Origin: Ypsolopha sequella
Taxonomy: Eukaryota; Arthropoda; Insecta; Lepidoptera; Ypsolophidae
DNA length: 64,000 nucleotides
NCBI GenBank assembly: GCA_934047225.1
Contig: CAKOHE010000029.1
Span: 62,001-126,000 of the forward strand
Reading direction: 5' to 3'
Shown: positions 11,413 to 23,562 of the stretch, piece after piece
How positions within the stretch are numbered: position 1 is the first letter of the stretch
How the letters are laid out: each line of letters starts with the position of its first letter
Position numbers and translations under genes: made by a program
Notes under the pieces: model-generated
Told to the model about the DNA's origin: nothing
The model's database searches: none
Seen by the model: only the letters and a program-made list of their open reading frames with translations

Positions 11413-13611
11413 GGTAAACAGGTGTCCCAAAAGTCAACGCTTTCCCTTGGAAGGCTGGTAGGCCAGCTCATGACTGACCAGAATATCAAATTATGACCTC
11501 AGCAAAAAGTAGATAGTCTTCGAGTTGATGGTACTTTTATAAATTCGAATAGATTTTTGAGAGTCAAAGCTAACCAGTTCTAAATTCTAAGAATAAAATT
11601 TTTGTTGCGCAACTCTGAATAGTCATGCTATTGATAAAGTCAAAAACAAACCTTGAAATGCTGTTACATCAGGAAGAAAAATAAAAACCCAATTTATGAG
11701 CAATTTTTTGTAATTAGGTTAGTTCGATACCACACCCTGAAAAAAAATGTCCTATGTTAGTTTTGCAAATTATCTTAAATAACGGCTCATAAAATATTGT
11801 TTTTCAAATGATCTGGCAATTTCTGTGTATTACTTTTGAAAAAAAAGTTATTGCTATTTTACTACCAAAGGAGCTGCGTATTTTTTAAAATAATTAGAAT
11901 TTAGAATGAAAGAGTGGCGGGCAGTAAAAATATTTGACGTTCATTAGAAATGCCATTTAACACGCGTTAGAGTGAGATAAATAGTGACGCTATTTAAAAT
12001 GAGTTGGAATGAGATAGTAACGCAGTTAAACGTGGTTGAATGAGAGAGGCATAATTGATATAGGCTACAGTGAGATAGATAGTGACGTGGTGCATTCGTT
12101 CTGAGAATATTTGTTAGTTTCCACTTTTTGTAATAACAACTTTAGTAAAAAATTTTTGTAAAGAAATTTTTTGTCCAATTTATTTTCCCGCAAGTGTAAA
12201 ACCAGCTCAACGGGCAAAAATATTTAAAGAATGGGTAATGGTGACAATTAACCGTCACAATATTATTATGTATCTCTAAAGGAGTGTCTGAAATGTTCCG
12301 AGGGTCAACTGATAAATCAAACACTCAAAAAACCACTTTTAGCCGACCATAATAAATTTACGTCCCGACGTGATAGCAAGTAGGATCAATGCCGTGTGAC
12401 GATGATCGAAATACACTAATAAATTAGATAAAATAAAATACGTATTACTTTTGACCCTGCCTCGTCCACTCTATTCGTATTTTTGCTATGGTGACGCGAG
12501 CTTAGAGACCGGGACGAATTTCCCCCCGCGCGCTATCGTAAAATAGAATAAGCCACGCCCGGAACTGGTTTTTGTTTTGGCTATGTCATACTCTTAAGTA
12601 AACTAAATTAGGTTTCATTCCTATCTAAAAACAATTCACATCAAAAATGCATGGGACAAATTTCGGCTTATTCTTTGGATTAATCAGACTTAAATAAATC
12701 ACATTATAATGGGAAATGACTTAGAATTTAACTTACATTAAAATCAATTATGGTTATACAAAACGGTTGATATTGAAAATTTAAATCGGTGACAATAGTA
12801 TAATCTCATTAATTCGTTCTATGCTACAAATATCAAAAAGATACTAAAGTCAGTTTCTAGGGCAAGTGGAAAAACTGTAACTGTAAGAAAACGATATGTA
12901 TCGCTCGCCATACAATCTTTATTACCGCGTTTCGTGGTACGGGGTCCAGTACAAAATGCGCAAAGGTAATGAGCCCGTCTCCTACATGAAGATTTTTATG
13001 AAAATCAATTACGTTTAAAAAAAAATTTTTTTTCGATATCTTCAAAAAATTACGAAGTTATTGGCAATCAAAGTGAGTTTAACGGCATGTCTCGTGACGT
13101 CAACTGACACGATTTCATATGAAAAGTGATAAATACCGCTATCGCTAACTTCGGTAATAGTAGGAATTTTTTAAAAATTCTATATGTGTTGTGCTTTGCT
13201 ATAACTAATTAATTAGTTACTATAAAAATTTACTGATTTTGCACTACAGGAGACGTGTCCATTGACCGGTTTTCGAGCTGCGCCAGAAATAGACTTTAGT
13301 TTGGGACAGTTCTTTTTCCATTATTAAGTAAAGCCCTATTTTATTCTATATTATCTATTCAATGAGTATGATATGGCCTTATCATCTAACTCTAACACAA
13401 ATAACTCAACAAAATTATCTTATACCATAGCTAAAAAACTTGCCAATCATTCGGTACTCAAAATACATTTGAGATCATTGTAATACTGAACTATAATATA
13501 TGAACAGCTAGTTTCATTGAAGCCTACCTACCAGTCTTCCTACCGGTTTAAAAACAGTCTTTAGAATTACAAGTCCAATATTTGGTCACGGAGATCAAAA
13601 ACTGATTACTA
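11413..13611. other. Non-coding stretch
   Basis: No gene can be supported. 11940-12095 has an irregularly repeated phrase around GTGAGATAgATAGTGACG. 12480-12560 is a short GC-richer patch. The remainder is AT-rich. Confidence 0.5.
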
Positions 13612-13759
13612 GTGTCGATTCGGCTAAACACAATTTAACTCATTTGACAGGACTAACCTTATTTTAAGCGTTCTGTCTTTGTCTTTTCGATACGGAAAGA
13701 ACAAAACAGAAGGCTCAAATTAAGTTTAGTTCTGTCGAATAAGTTAGCCGAATCGACAC
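13612..13759. mobile_element. 148-bp MITE with 16-bp perfect terminal inverted repeats
   Basis: GTGTCGATTCGGCTAA at the left end and TTAGCCGAATCGACAC at the right end. The interior also pairs loosely (TTAAGCGTTCTGTCTT region against AAGAACAAAACAGAAGG). Confidence 0.85.
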
Positions 13760-14064
13760 AACTGTATGTTGCAAAATGCGTATAAAAAGTTCAAAAAATG
13801 CATTTTTTGTTATGTAAAAAATTACACCTATCGTACGTAACATAAGTTATCAGAGACTTAGAAAAATACTTTGGAAATTACACTTACAATCTAAAATTTT
13901 TGGAACACACTCGTGTTAAATATAAAAAAAAAAAACAAAAAAGTAAAACGAGAAATTAATTTACAAGCGTCACAAGGAGATTCACCGCCTAGTTACATTT
14001 AAAAAACGGAAGATACGATACGGGGAATCCACAACATCGAAGAGCCTATAAATCGTTGTGTAGT

Positions 14065-15505
14065 TTAGTCGATGTGCGCGAACCTCGGTACCAAATCCTC
14101 CTGTATGAGCAGGTCGCAGTGCGGCAGCTCCCCGAGGGGGAGCAGGTCCTGCGCGACGGAGATGAGCGGCGAGTCGGGGCCGGGCAGGCGGCCGTGCCAC
14201 ACGAAGTAGTAGAACAGCTGCTGCATGGCGGCCATGTAGCGGCGCTGCTCGGGCATGTCGGACGCGAACGTGCCGAGGATCGCCTGCACGTCAGCCGCCA
14301 CGTCCGCTATCCCGTCCCCGCCCGCACCGCCGCCTGCTCCCGCACCCGCCACCACGTACAGAGGCACGTCCAGACGCATACGTGCCAGGCTCACGAGCGG
14401 GCACAGCGTGCGCACCGACGATATCAACTCTACCAGACCCTCGTACGTTTTGTTGAAATGCTTGAACACCGCTGCGGTTAGATTCTTCTCTCCAATAGCG
14501 CTATCGTTGACTACCTTCTCGACCATTTCCGCGGTCCAGTTGAGGTGCTTCTTCTGCAGAGGCTCCGAGTGGCCCGAGTGTTGCGTCGTGCCGAACACCA
14601 TCGGCTTGAACTCCTTCTACTTTCCGAGGGTCAGCTTGGCTTTCTTCTGCGCGTCCCAGCTCTCGTATGCGTGAACCCTGAGTAGATCCCCGTCTAGGAC
14701 GAGCCAGGAGTGTCTCAGTTCGCCGGTCAGAGGCAAAGCGTCGAGGTTGGTTTCGAGCCATACTTCAGGGGTCGCCGTTAGAATCTCCGTAGAAGTCACG
14801 CGTCTCAGACAGTCGACGTCTCTGCATTGGCTTCTCAACTTAAACTGGTCGTTGGTCTTCTCTGCCTGCTCCAAAGGCTCCCCAGGGAAGATGACAGACG
14901 GCGACGATAACCAAACCCGAGAGTACAATTTCTGAGCCTTCTTGATCGTAGTTAAAGCGGCGACTAACGTTGCGCCGGCGCGCTGCCCCAACAGCGTGAC
15001 CGATTCCGCATCCCCCCCGAAGTGTTTAATGTTTTGCTTGACCCAATCCAACGCAGCTATGAGATCGCTGAGAGCTTAGTTGCCTGAAGTCGGTGGATAC
15101 TTCGCATTGGATAGGAAATCGAGCGCGAGAAAACCGAAAGGACCGAGTCTGAAGTTCGGCCTAACGAAAACGACCTCCTTAGTGCGAGCGTACATAGGAG
15201 ACGGCTGTAGAGGGGAGACGCCACCAGACAGCGTGTTCGCTCCAAGGAGTACCACAACTGGGAGAGGAGAGTCGTAGCGGACATGGGGGGTGACCACATC
15301 TAGATATAGACAGTCTTCTTCACCAGTGATAGTCCCGTTCTCCAACATCTGGAGGCAGGCGGGACCGCGGGCGTGCGCCTGGCGCGTGTCGTTCCAGCAC
15401 ATAGAGATGTTGTTCAAGGGCTGCCCATAAGTGAACCTTCGCTCGGCGACCGGCGCTGCAGCGTATGGGATGTTGTAGAAGTTGTACACGCCTTCGTCCA
15501 ACACT
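14065..15505 (-). CDS. Neurotactin-like protein, last coding exon (cholinesterase-like domain), with two in-frame stops
   Basis: A single frame of 480 codons, opened by acceptor TTCACAG at 15506-15512, encodes a type-B carboxylesterase fold. In order it has YNIPYAAAPVAERRF, GEEDCLYLDVVTP, PVVVLLGA, NFRLGPFGFLAL, then DWVKQNIKHFGGDAESVTLLGQRAGATLV. The nucleophile elbow is GQRAG, not GESAG, so the catalytic serine is arginine and the domain should be non-enzymatic, as in neurotactin-type adhesion proteins. With the upstream transmembrane exon, this suggests a type II membrane protein with an extracellular adhesion domain. In-frame TAA (15076-15078, where the family has NYALSDL) and TAG (14617-14619, after LTLGK) interrupt an otherwise unbroken frame that ends at TAA 14065-14067. 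Either the locus is a recent pseudogene or null allele, or the bases are errors. The neurotactin name is from family knowledge; glutactin-like is the alternative. Confidence 0.8.
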
Positions 15506-16243
15506 CTGTGAAGAAAGAAACACGATTAAAAGAAAGAAAGATAATTTATTTGCATAAATTGTGGTATACATAAAGATGGTGAGTATTATCATTCATGCAT
15601 CTTATTCAGGCATGCAAATTTTAGAGTAATATACATTTTATAATATCTATTCATAAAGTATCTATAATATTATCAAATATTAAATATAACTTATTTGTTT
15701 TTTTATTCAGTTAACATTATAATATGTATTTAAATAGAAACACTTATTGAAATAATTGTTTCCAGATATAATATTATCACTAATTTCTAAGTAACTATAA
15801 ATTTGCTATATTACAACATTGCTTAAATTCAAAAAATTTTTAATGTCATAGAAACATTGCTGTGTTAAATAATTAAATAACTTGTAAATAAAACGACAGA
15901 TAAACCTCGATTTTAGGTTTCCGTCCATTTGTTGACGGAATACGCAAAAACCGTTGTGTTGGAAACATCCCGATTAGCACATCTTTAAAAAAAGCCGCTA
16001 AAAGGGCGAGTATTGCCAGAGCTAGCTGAAGTACCAAGCATACCATTGGTATGATACCAAAGTCATGCATAAGATAATAGTGGATAGACCAGGACTCGGA
16101 TGAGACTCTGACGTCTGAGTGTTTGTTGGCGGTAAATCCACGGTAACCATCAAAACCACAGAATGGCGATGAGCGACTGCATCATCGGTGTGATAAATGT
16201 TTAATCCCTATTTTTTTAAAAACGCCATTTACTTTAACAGGTG
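15506..16243. other. Start of the neurotactin-like 2992-bp intron, AT-rich
   Basis: This intron runs 15506-18497. Its first part is AT-rich with one odd 65-codon minus frame (15873-16070) that has a hydrophobic segment and the phrase PTQRFLRIPSTNGRK. It resembles eroded coding DNA of unknown origin and is not called as a gene. Confidence 0.5.
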
Positions 16244-16606
16244 GTAGAGCTGATGCCGGGCTTGACTGTGGAGTTACCACCATCTTACTTGGAGACCCCC
16301 TCGATGTAATCCAGGGGAGAGTAAGAGGACCGCTCACAGGCAAAAAACCAGGGGGCCCACCATGCCTGGGACCGTGGATGGCGGTATATCCATCCCTAAT
16401 AGCCGGGTCTTATATGGAACAGACTGGTGACGGGCAGCAGCGTAACTGGTGCGAGGGTTCCGGCACCGCGCTCACCAACCCGCCTGCCCAGCGTGTGTGA
16501 GTATGGGCAATTCTTCCAGGATGACTGCCGGGAATGGCAAAGTCCTGGAAAGGCTTATGTCCAGTAGTGGACGAACTAGGCTGATGGATGGATGGATGGA
16601 TGGACG
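16244..16606 (+). mobile_element. ~360-bp dispersed repeat, copy 2, ending in a GATG tail
   Basis: Reverse-complement counterpart of 5738-6103. It ends with GGCTTATGTCCAGTAGTGGAC (the 'KAYVQ' LINE end, with stop codons replacing the usual residues) and then (GATG)n. It lies in the neurotactin-like intron on the strand opposite the gene. Confidence 0.75.
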
Positions 16607-17693
16607 CCATTTACTTATGCTTGGCCACCAGCGCGCCTGAAGGAAAGCTACTCTGAGACCTACGATAAAGCACCCTCGGCCAGAAAGTGGGAGAAAGCTG
16701 GAGGCGATATCCGTCTAATATAATCGCTGTTCATATGTAATTGTCAAGCCAGGAGAAAATATTATATGTAATAACAAATTGTCAAACCAGGAGAAAAGGT
16801 ATCGAAAAAGGCCTCATTTCAATAAATATTTTTATCGAGCCAAATTTTCCATTCGCGTTCATGTTTACAAGATCCCTAGAAAAAGATATGCAAGCACTAA
16901 GTGTCGATGTTTTTTCCGTAGCGCTTTGATCAATCTGGCTGTCCCTAGCCAGCAAAATCTACGGAAGTCGGTACTGGATCCAAGGGGGCGCAGGGGGCCG
17001 CTTCCCCCCCCTCGCCAGATGGTACAAACGAAACAATGATCTGGGAGATTAATACGATACCGCTTTAATACAGGTAGCGGCACGGTTTTTGACGGCTGAC
17101 CTTCACTGCACTAGTCATTTTTACTCTATCGCATTTAGTAATTTTGTGCGCGAATGAACACATGCGCTAGTACCCCAGCACATTTGCCGAGCGGCCAAAA
17201 ATCGTGCCGCGACCTGTAACATTCGTTTCTTTTTGCATACATAAGTACATACACTACCGCAAGTTCCATATCGCTAAATATCAAACACGTAATATTTCAT
17301 TGTTAAACCTTTATTTTATGGTTATTCTTGTATGACATTGATTAAGAGTTGATCCCATAGATACCTAAAGTGCAGTACTATAGGGGACGCTCTTGCCTGT
17401 CTGGCACTTGTGCCCCCCCCCAGAAATAAATCCTGGGCCCACCCCTAGGCGCATGACTGATACTACGCAACTACTCTGCCGGTGCGGCTTTACATGACGT
17501 CATGCCGGAGCACGACTAGTCGCTTGCTTGAGCCACCACCACCACTACACCGCGTTCCGAATGACGACATAATCGATTTTATCGCGTCTACGATCATTCC
17601 GAGTCAGTGTTAGCGCGATAACGGTAGCAATGGTCACTATGACGTCATAGATGACATCATGAACGACGCCATGTTGTGCTATCATCGTCCATG
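16607..17693. other. Intronic non-coding stretch with unclassified repeat scraps
   Basis: 16755-16835 repeats the phrase GTCAA.CCAGGAGAAAA twice and shares a block (GGAGAAAA ... CTCATTTCAA ... TATCGAG) with 60695-60765, so it belongs to an unidentified dispersed repeat. 16980-17040 is a C/G-rich patch. Confidence 0.45.
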
Positions 17694-17701
17694 CTCTAGA
17701 G

Positions 17702-18082
17702 CAGGGGTCGGCTACCTTGTTAAATAAAAGGGCCAAAAATGTTACTAGGGGATCAGCGAGGGCTGCATATAAAAAATAGCGCATATTTATTGTACAATTT
17801 CGTATCATATTTATTGTAGTTTAAATTAATTTTAATATTTCATAGTGAAAAACTAATGCGATTATTGCGGCTGCATTTGACTTGCAAGATTTTGTATGTT
17901 CGCTTGCATTTTCCTGCGCAGTATCGCGTCTAAATGTACATCCGTTAACCAAGAACAACGCTTGCTTTTTTGACAGTTTAAAATAGAAAATGTATGCTCT
18001 CACAAATAAAACATAGTTATCATGCAGCGGTTGGGAACCTAGCCGGCCACACCGAAGTGGTTCCGCCGGTTGCCGACCCCTG
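17702..18082. mobile_element. 381-bp non-autonomous hAT element
   Basis: It starts CAGGGGTCGGCTACC and ends GGTTGCCGACCCCTG. It is bounded by 8-bp target duplications CTCTAGAG (17694-17701) and CTTTAGAG (18083-18090), which differ at one base. CAG...CTG termini and an 8-bp duplication are diagnostic of hAT transposons. The interior has no transposase frame. It sits in the neurotactin-like intron. Confidence 0.93.
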
Positions 18083-18497
18083 CTTTAGAGCGTTTGCACT
18101 GTGGGCGATCCATGAAAAGTGACAGCCGGCTGGCGGCAATTTTAAAAATAATTTATTCGGAGCATAAGAATTTATTATTAAACCATGATTTAAATATTAA
18201 AGTTAGAGGAAATCACTTCTTGGAACTAGTTAAGTAGTATACCCTTTGTATTCACGTAACGTAAACAAATTCCTACAAAATCTGTCACTTTCAAGTGTCA
18301 AAGTCCATGTCGCGTTCAAAAGCGTTCCGAATGGATCATAAGTTTAAGCAGTGATGGACGCCATTGTCCATTCGGAACGACTTGATGGGCGTGAGAAATT
18401 TGATGGTAGTGTTGTCAGTATTAGCGTCATGCGGAACGCGCTGCTAGTATATGTGGCGCGGCTATAAACTACTAAAAGGAGTGACAATGCTAGTTAC

Positions 18498-18636
18498 CCT
18501 TCAACAGGGCCGCAGCTAGTGATGGTGGCGATGTACTTCCCGAGGCGCAGCGGGCGCTCGGCGGGCGGGCCGGCGCGCGCGCCGATGATCACAGCTAACA
18601 GCACTAGCGCCACCACTAGGCATACCACTATGTCAT
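18498..18636 (-). CDS. Neurotactin-like protein, transmembrane exon
   Basis: A 139-bp exon between acceptor CCGCAG (18637-18642) and donor GTAACT (18492-18497). Reading minus in the phase fixed by its neighbours, it encodes DIVVCLVVALVLLAVIIGA, one clean membrane-spanning helix. A short linker follows, then LGKYIATITSCGPVEG, the entry strand of the cholinesterase-like domain. The exon begins with two bases of a split Asp codon and ends with two bases of a split Gly codon, and both are completed exactly by the flanking exons. The segment upstream is basic (KERIRQKK), which predicts an N-terminus in the cytoplasm and a type II orientation. It is strikingly GC-rich for the region. Confidence 0.85.
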
Positions 18637-18785
18637 CTGCGGAGGTTACGGTTTATTTATGTTTTCGGCTAACATATGGCTAGTAATGCCGGTATGCCTA
18701 CCAACATTTTGAACTCGATACATACACGTTAGTGACTATTTTACGCATGTGTATTGAGTCCAAACCTCAAGGTACGTATAGTTCA

Positions 18786-18927
18786 GGGGATCTAAAAAGG
18801 CCGACTTGGGTGAATCATAAAATGATTTGAAAGTAGGATAGAGTCAGAGTTTTTTCACGCGTGCAAAAGAGACGGCATTAGAACAGAATCATAATGTGAT
18901 TCATGAAAAACGGCCTTTTTAGAGGAC
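18786..18927. mobile_element. ~142-bp MITE, copy A
   Basis: GGGATCTAAAAAGGCCGACT at the left end. The right end CGGCCTTTTTAGAGGACC is a worn inverted copy. The core (CACGCGTGCAAAAGAGACGG) is shared with copy B at 25861-26000. It lies in the 18637-19227 intron. Confidence 0.85.
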
Positions 18928-19227
18928 CTGGAAATACAATTTGACCCAATTCGCCTTGTAACTTATAAGGCGAATCAGTGCAAATTATATTTCCTGAACT
19001 ATACTAACATCCAATCACACTGAATAAGGGAAAAAAATAAGTCAGCAAAAAAGCAGCTGAGGGCAGATAATATAGACTCCTTTTTCGTTTCCAAGCTCCT
19101 TTATAAATGTTATATTTGTGACAGGCAGATAAAAGTTAATAAAAAAACAAAGGGGATATGTTCGCAAAATTAAATGTTTTCAATTAAAATCAATGAGTTT
19201 TTTCTATAAAGATGCCAAATTCCTTAC

Positions 19228-19297
19228 CAATGATGAATTTCTTCTGCCTTATCCTCTCTTTGAGTGGTAATTTCGTAGCTACTTTACCTTCCACTTC
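19228..19297 (-). CDS. Neurotactin-like protein, cytoplasmic juxtamembrane exon
   Basis: A 70-bp exon between acceptor TTGTTGTAG and donor GTAAGG. It reads EVEGKVATKLPLKERIRQKK then FII and the first base of the Asp codon that opens the membrane exon. The basic stretch next to the helix sets the membrane topology. Both splice sites are close to consensus and the phase agrees with both neighbours. Confidence 0.8.
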
Positions 19298-20080
19298 CTA
19301 CAACAAACAAAAGGGTTATCATTAGACACAGATAAACCAACAATTTTTTTACTGTCTTGTCATATATTACTCATAGACCAGCTGTCTGGTGATAGATAAG
19401 GGCAGTATTCTTACATTGTTCATTGCGATTTCTCCTTGTTTTCTCACTTTGTTCATAAGATAAGATAGATAAGATAAGAATTCGTTTATTCATGAAAGTA
19501 GGGTGATACAATAGGTCTTAGAAATAATTTTAAGTACGCTACAGTCTGCCAGAAGGCATATGAAAATTTACAATAATTACAAGTTGTTAAAATGCCATTC
19601 ATTCATTCTGTTTTTTCATCAATGACCTATGCTTATGACACTGACGTTTAGGTACATCATCTCCTAGGTGCTGTTTTAATCTTTATCTACGCTAACAAGT
19701 TTTACTATGGTGCCAACACAGACATTTGAAACTGTGAATAAAAAATCTGCTATGCTATAGAAAACCTGACTGCCCAAAATTTATAGAACAGTTGCAGACA
19801 GTTGATTGGCTCCAAAGTAAAAGTTATTTATAAGTACGAGTACTACCACCAGTCAGGAAATCAAGAAATATTGTGTACACTAGCAGCTGGCACCAAAAAG
19901 TTTTTCGGAAATTATGCATAAAATTTGTATACTTCCCCCTTACTGACTAAAATGCAAGTAAAGTTTACTTGTACACTACCGAAGTACACCAACAAGGACA
20001 ACTCCCTATCATGCTGGGCGTACAAAATTGCAAATAGTTTGTAACATAAATAACATAATATTTATTTGTAATCAACTTAC

Positions 20081-20173
20081 ATCTCCATCCAGTTTCACAT
20101 TCTCCATACCATCATTGGGTGTATCAACTTTATCCTCCAAAGTTTCCATGGAAGCAAGGGTAGCTTCTGGCAT
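20081..20173 (-). CDS. Neurotactin-like protein, probable first coding exon
   Basis: A 31-codon exon from ATG at 20173 to donor GTAAGTTG (20073-20080). It starts MPEATLASMETLEDKVDTPN and ends ENVKLDGD, an acidic cytoplasmic tail that joins in phase 0 to the 19228-19297 exon. The sequence before the ATG is pyrimidine-rich and ends TATGCCAG, so an acceptor at 20167-20169 is possible. In that case an upstream exon would supply the N-terminus. Fly neurotactin has a much longer cytoplasmic region than the ~55 residues seen here. Confidence 0.6.
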
Positions 20174-23100
20174 AGACGAAATGATACAATTGAAATGAAA
20201 AGTTTGTTCATGCATAAATATATTATATAGATAAACTCTGATAATCCACAAAATTACTTTGTTTCCAGTGATATGTGTTTTCCGTTTGTTTTTAATATCT
20301 ACCCTATTTTTTATTTAAAACCTTGGATATCTAAAATATATTTTTAATGTAGGTAAAACCGCAAGCAAACCAAGAAAATTTTACTAGTCTTTGGGGACCA
20401 TTGGCGACCAATGTAAAGGTAATTTTACAATAATCTCAGATAACTTTACTCGTAATATTAATTTTTATTCTTTTAATAACATGAACAAATAATATTATAA
20501 TTTGGCAATAAAATAAAAGAATTTTCAACCTATTTTAAAACAAATTCACAAAATGTGCCATCTACCGGATAATTAAAGAACTACGTACTAAAGGACTTTG
20601 CTAGTTACCTAGTTCCCTCCGTTATGTATCGTCATTAATTTGTTTCGTAATGGTGGTCAATATGGCGTATTTAATCTTTCAACCTTAGCGAATTCCTTGG
20701 TTCAATTATAAAGCAAATCAAACAATAACTATACTCGAATTTTACCAAACAATTTATTATAATAAAATCCATAATTATTCCCAAGGTAATTTCTTTAAAC
20801 TTGCATTTGCAATCTGTCCACTAAACTAGTTTATAAATTTTTTCTCCTAGGTGGCAGTACTAGTCTACTTCTCTATCTTTTCTTCCAACACAGAATCCAA
20901 TTCAAAAACCAAAACAGCCAGAAATCATAAATTTTACACACTAAAATATGCTTTGTATTTGAACATATATCACCCTTCTAAAATAAAGCAAATCATAATG
21001 CACTTTCTTGAACATCCTTCTCACTCAACCCTACAGCTTGCTTTAGTGCACTGCCAAAATTTATATATAGGAAAATACTACCCAGCCTAAAACAATTTTT
21101 TGATCTCATGTACAGAACCAACATAGTCCGACACACACCCCTTTTTTATATTTATTCATAACTAAACCTAAAGCCTTATGGTGTTTATTTATTACATTAT
21201 GGTTTCCTTAAATCAAAAGAGTAAGTATATGAGTAAAGTAAAAACTATTCCGTAATAAATGGATAGCGGCCGGCATTATCAAAGGAGTCGAAACGTTTGT
21301 TTAACATAAGCCGCGCGCGCATGACTCCCCCCCCCCTCCCCTTCAATCTGAACTTCTAGACATAATTTGAGATACAAGCGTAATAATAAAATTTAAGTGT
21401 CGAGTGATTAAAATAAATTATTATTAATAAGAACACCTACTTCGTTTGTGTTGTGTTGAAGTGGTCTTAATAAAACCCTGTGGAGCATAAATAATTTGCC
21501 CAGCTATGATATCTTGTCCGAAGGGTGTGATAAAGTGTAGCTGTTGCTTAAATATGACTGTAACCCTTAAACTGTGTTTTATTTATTTTATAAGCAAGGA
21601 TTTCTTATTTGCACATGTGTGTTTGTTGCATGACTAGTAAATGCAGAAGGTTTTATGTGATATGTGATTTACTTAAAAATTGTGTCACTGATTTTAAAAG
21701 TGCAGCTGCTGAAATTTATAATAGAAATCACATATCTGTACTAATAAGTAAGTTCAGCAGTGTTTTGTATCATAATTGTTAGAAAATCAGTGTTTGAAAT
21801 TGTATGAATGTACAGTAGGTAGGTATTTTTATAAAAATTGTTGACATATTTCTGAATTTCCTTAAAACTGATTCCTCTGATTTGTATTTGTGTGTATGTG
21901 AACTCCATCTCTTGGTTTGAATTTTTGTGAGTCACTTCTATGCAACACTATGTAATGATACATCTTTATTAGTTAATAACTTTCCCATTAGATGGCTGTA
22001 CTTGTCTAATTCTCTTCTCCCATTTTCTTTTGAATATGCATCCTACCGATATTTTTGTTTTTACTTTTTGCTGAATTGTGTGACTGAACATTGTTCTTAA
22101 GTTTACCTACACAGATTGACATCTCGTAACATTTTTTTTTATAATTGACGATGCTCTAATTTTGCTTCACTGTCCAAATAATCATGAAGATTGTCAGACT
22201 TGTATTTGAAACAATGAATCAATTTAAGTTTAAGTCTATTAATTTAAAATGAACTAAGGAATTACCTATTAAGTCAGTTTACTTCAATATTAAATTTACA
22301 TACAGATTTGCTTAACTTCACAAACATGATTTATTTTATTATTCCTCGCTCCCTGACGCCCTCTTATGAATTTTTATATTACTAATAAGTTTACCCAGTT
22401 ACTCCGTTATCAACTTTCTGATTGAATCTGATTCACTAGCGCCATTCCATCAAGTGTTTCCCAGACTCTCTAATACCTTTCTTTAGTGAAACATTTACTT
22501 ACTTGATCTTAAATTTTATCAATCTTTAGGGTTTGTAGAGTACCTTGCCTCATTCGAAACCTCTGTCCAAACAATTAAATATCCATCCGCGATTGTAATT
22601 CGTGTACTAGCACAAAACACAAGAGTTTCGAATTTTCACCGATAGATGGATTGATTTGAAGTCGTTGCTCTAAAGAGCCTGCTTTACCGACCTCGTACTC
22701 CGTGTTTGTCTTTTGTTTGTCTTTTATTATTTTTTTGAGATAATTTCTTATTTAAATTTTAATTTCGCTGGCCTTAAAACTTATAAATTTTTTTTAGTCT
22801 TACATTAATCATATTTAAGCCATGACACATTCCTTTCTTTAAATTTACCCTAAGACTTTTCAATTTAATTAACACTCAACGACTCCCCGACGCAATTTCG
22901 GCCTTAAGGCGCGGGCATGCAAATAATCAATAAAACTTTTCAACTCTCTACATACTTAAATTAAAGATCCGCATAAAGTTTGACGCCAAATATTAATCTA
23001 AATAATCCATTGAATCTTCTATAATTTAATTATTTAAGGTATAAACCCTTCAGTTTATTTCTTTAGGCCTAGGCCACCTCTAAGGGGCAAATCAACCCAG

Positions 23101-23562
23101 CCACTATAATCCGTATACTATATTTTTTTATAAAGTTGGAAATTTCGCTTGCCATAACAACTCAGACCTAGTACAAAAGCGGCCAAATAACTTTGTTGTA
23201 TTTAAATATCTTTTTATTTTACAATGGTTAATAAACTATATTTTTTTTATTGATAGCAAATAAAAATTAAATGAACCAAACACAAAACGAGAATATATTC
23301 TGAAAGACTATTTTCAAAAATAAAATTTCAAGGGTGAAAGTTTCCCAATTACATTATACTATATATACAAAAAAAAAACATAAACACTTATTGCATCCAT
23401 GGCAGACTCCGTACATTCATTCAAAATCTATTGAGAAAGGAAAGGCCCCTCTTAATTTTGTTACTGCGATGACCAATAAATATGGTTTATAACATAATTT
23501 CTCTGTACACCTGAGCCTTAAGAAGCAAGATAAAAATGTCTCCCTTTCATGTGACAATCTGG
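20174..23562. other. Long AT-rich non-coding stretch
   Basis: About 3.4 kb upstream of (or in an intron of) the neurotactin-like gene. No frames with coding character, no paired repeats found by eye. There is a C-rich run near 21326-21342 beside GCGCGCGC. It probably contains regulatory sequence, but nothing specific can be named. Confidence 0.5.

Noticed and set aside
14255..14674. 139-codon plus ORF with Pro/Ala run, and other plus ORFs at 14056 and 15080
   Set aside because: Antisense shadows of the GC-rich neurotactin-like exon.
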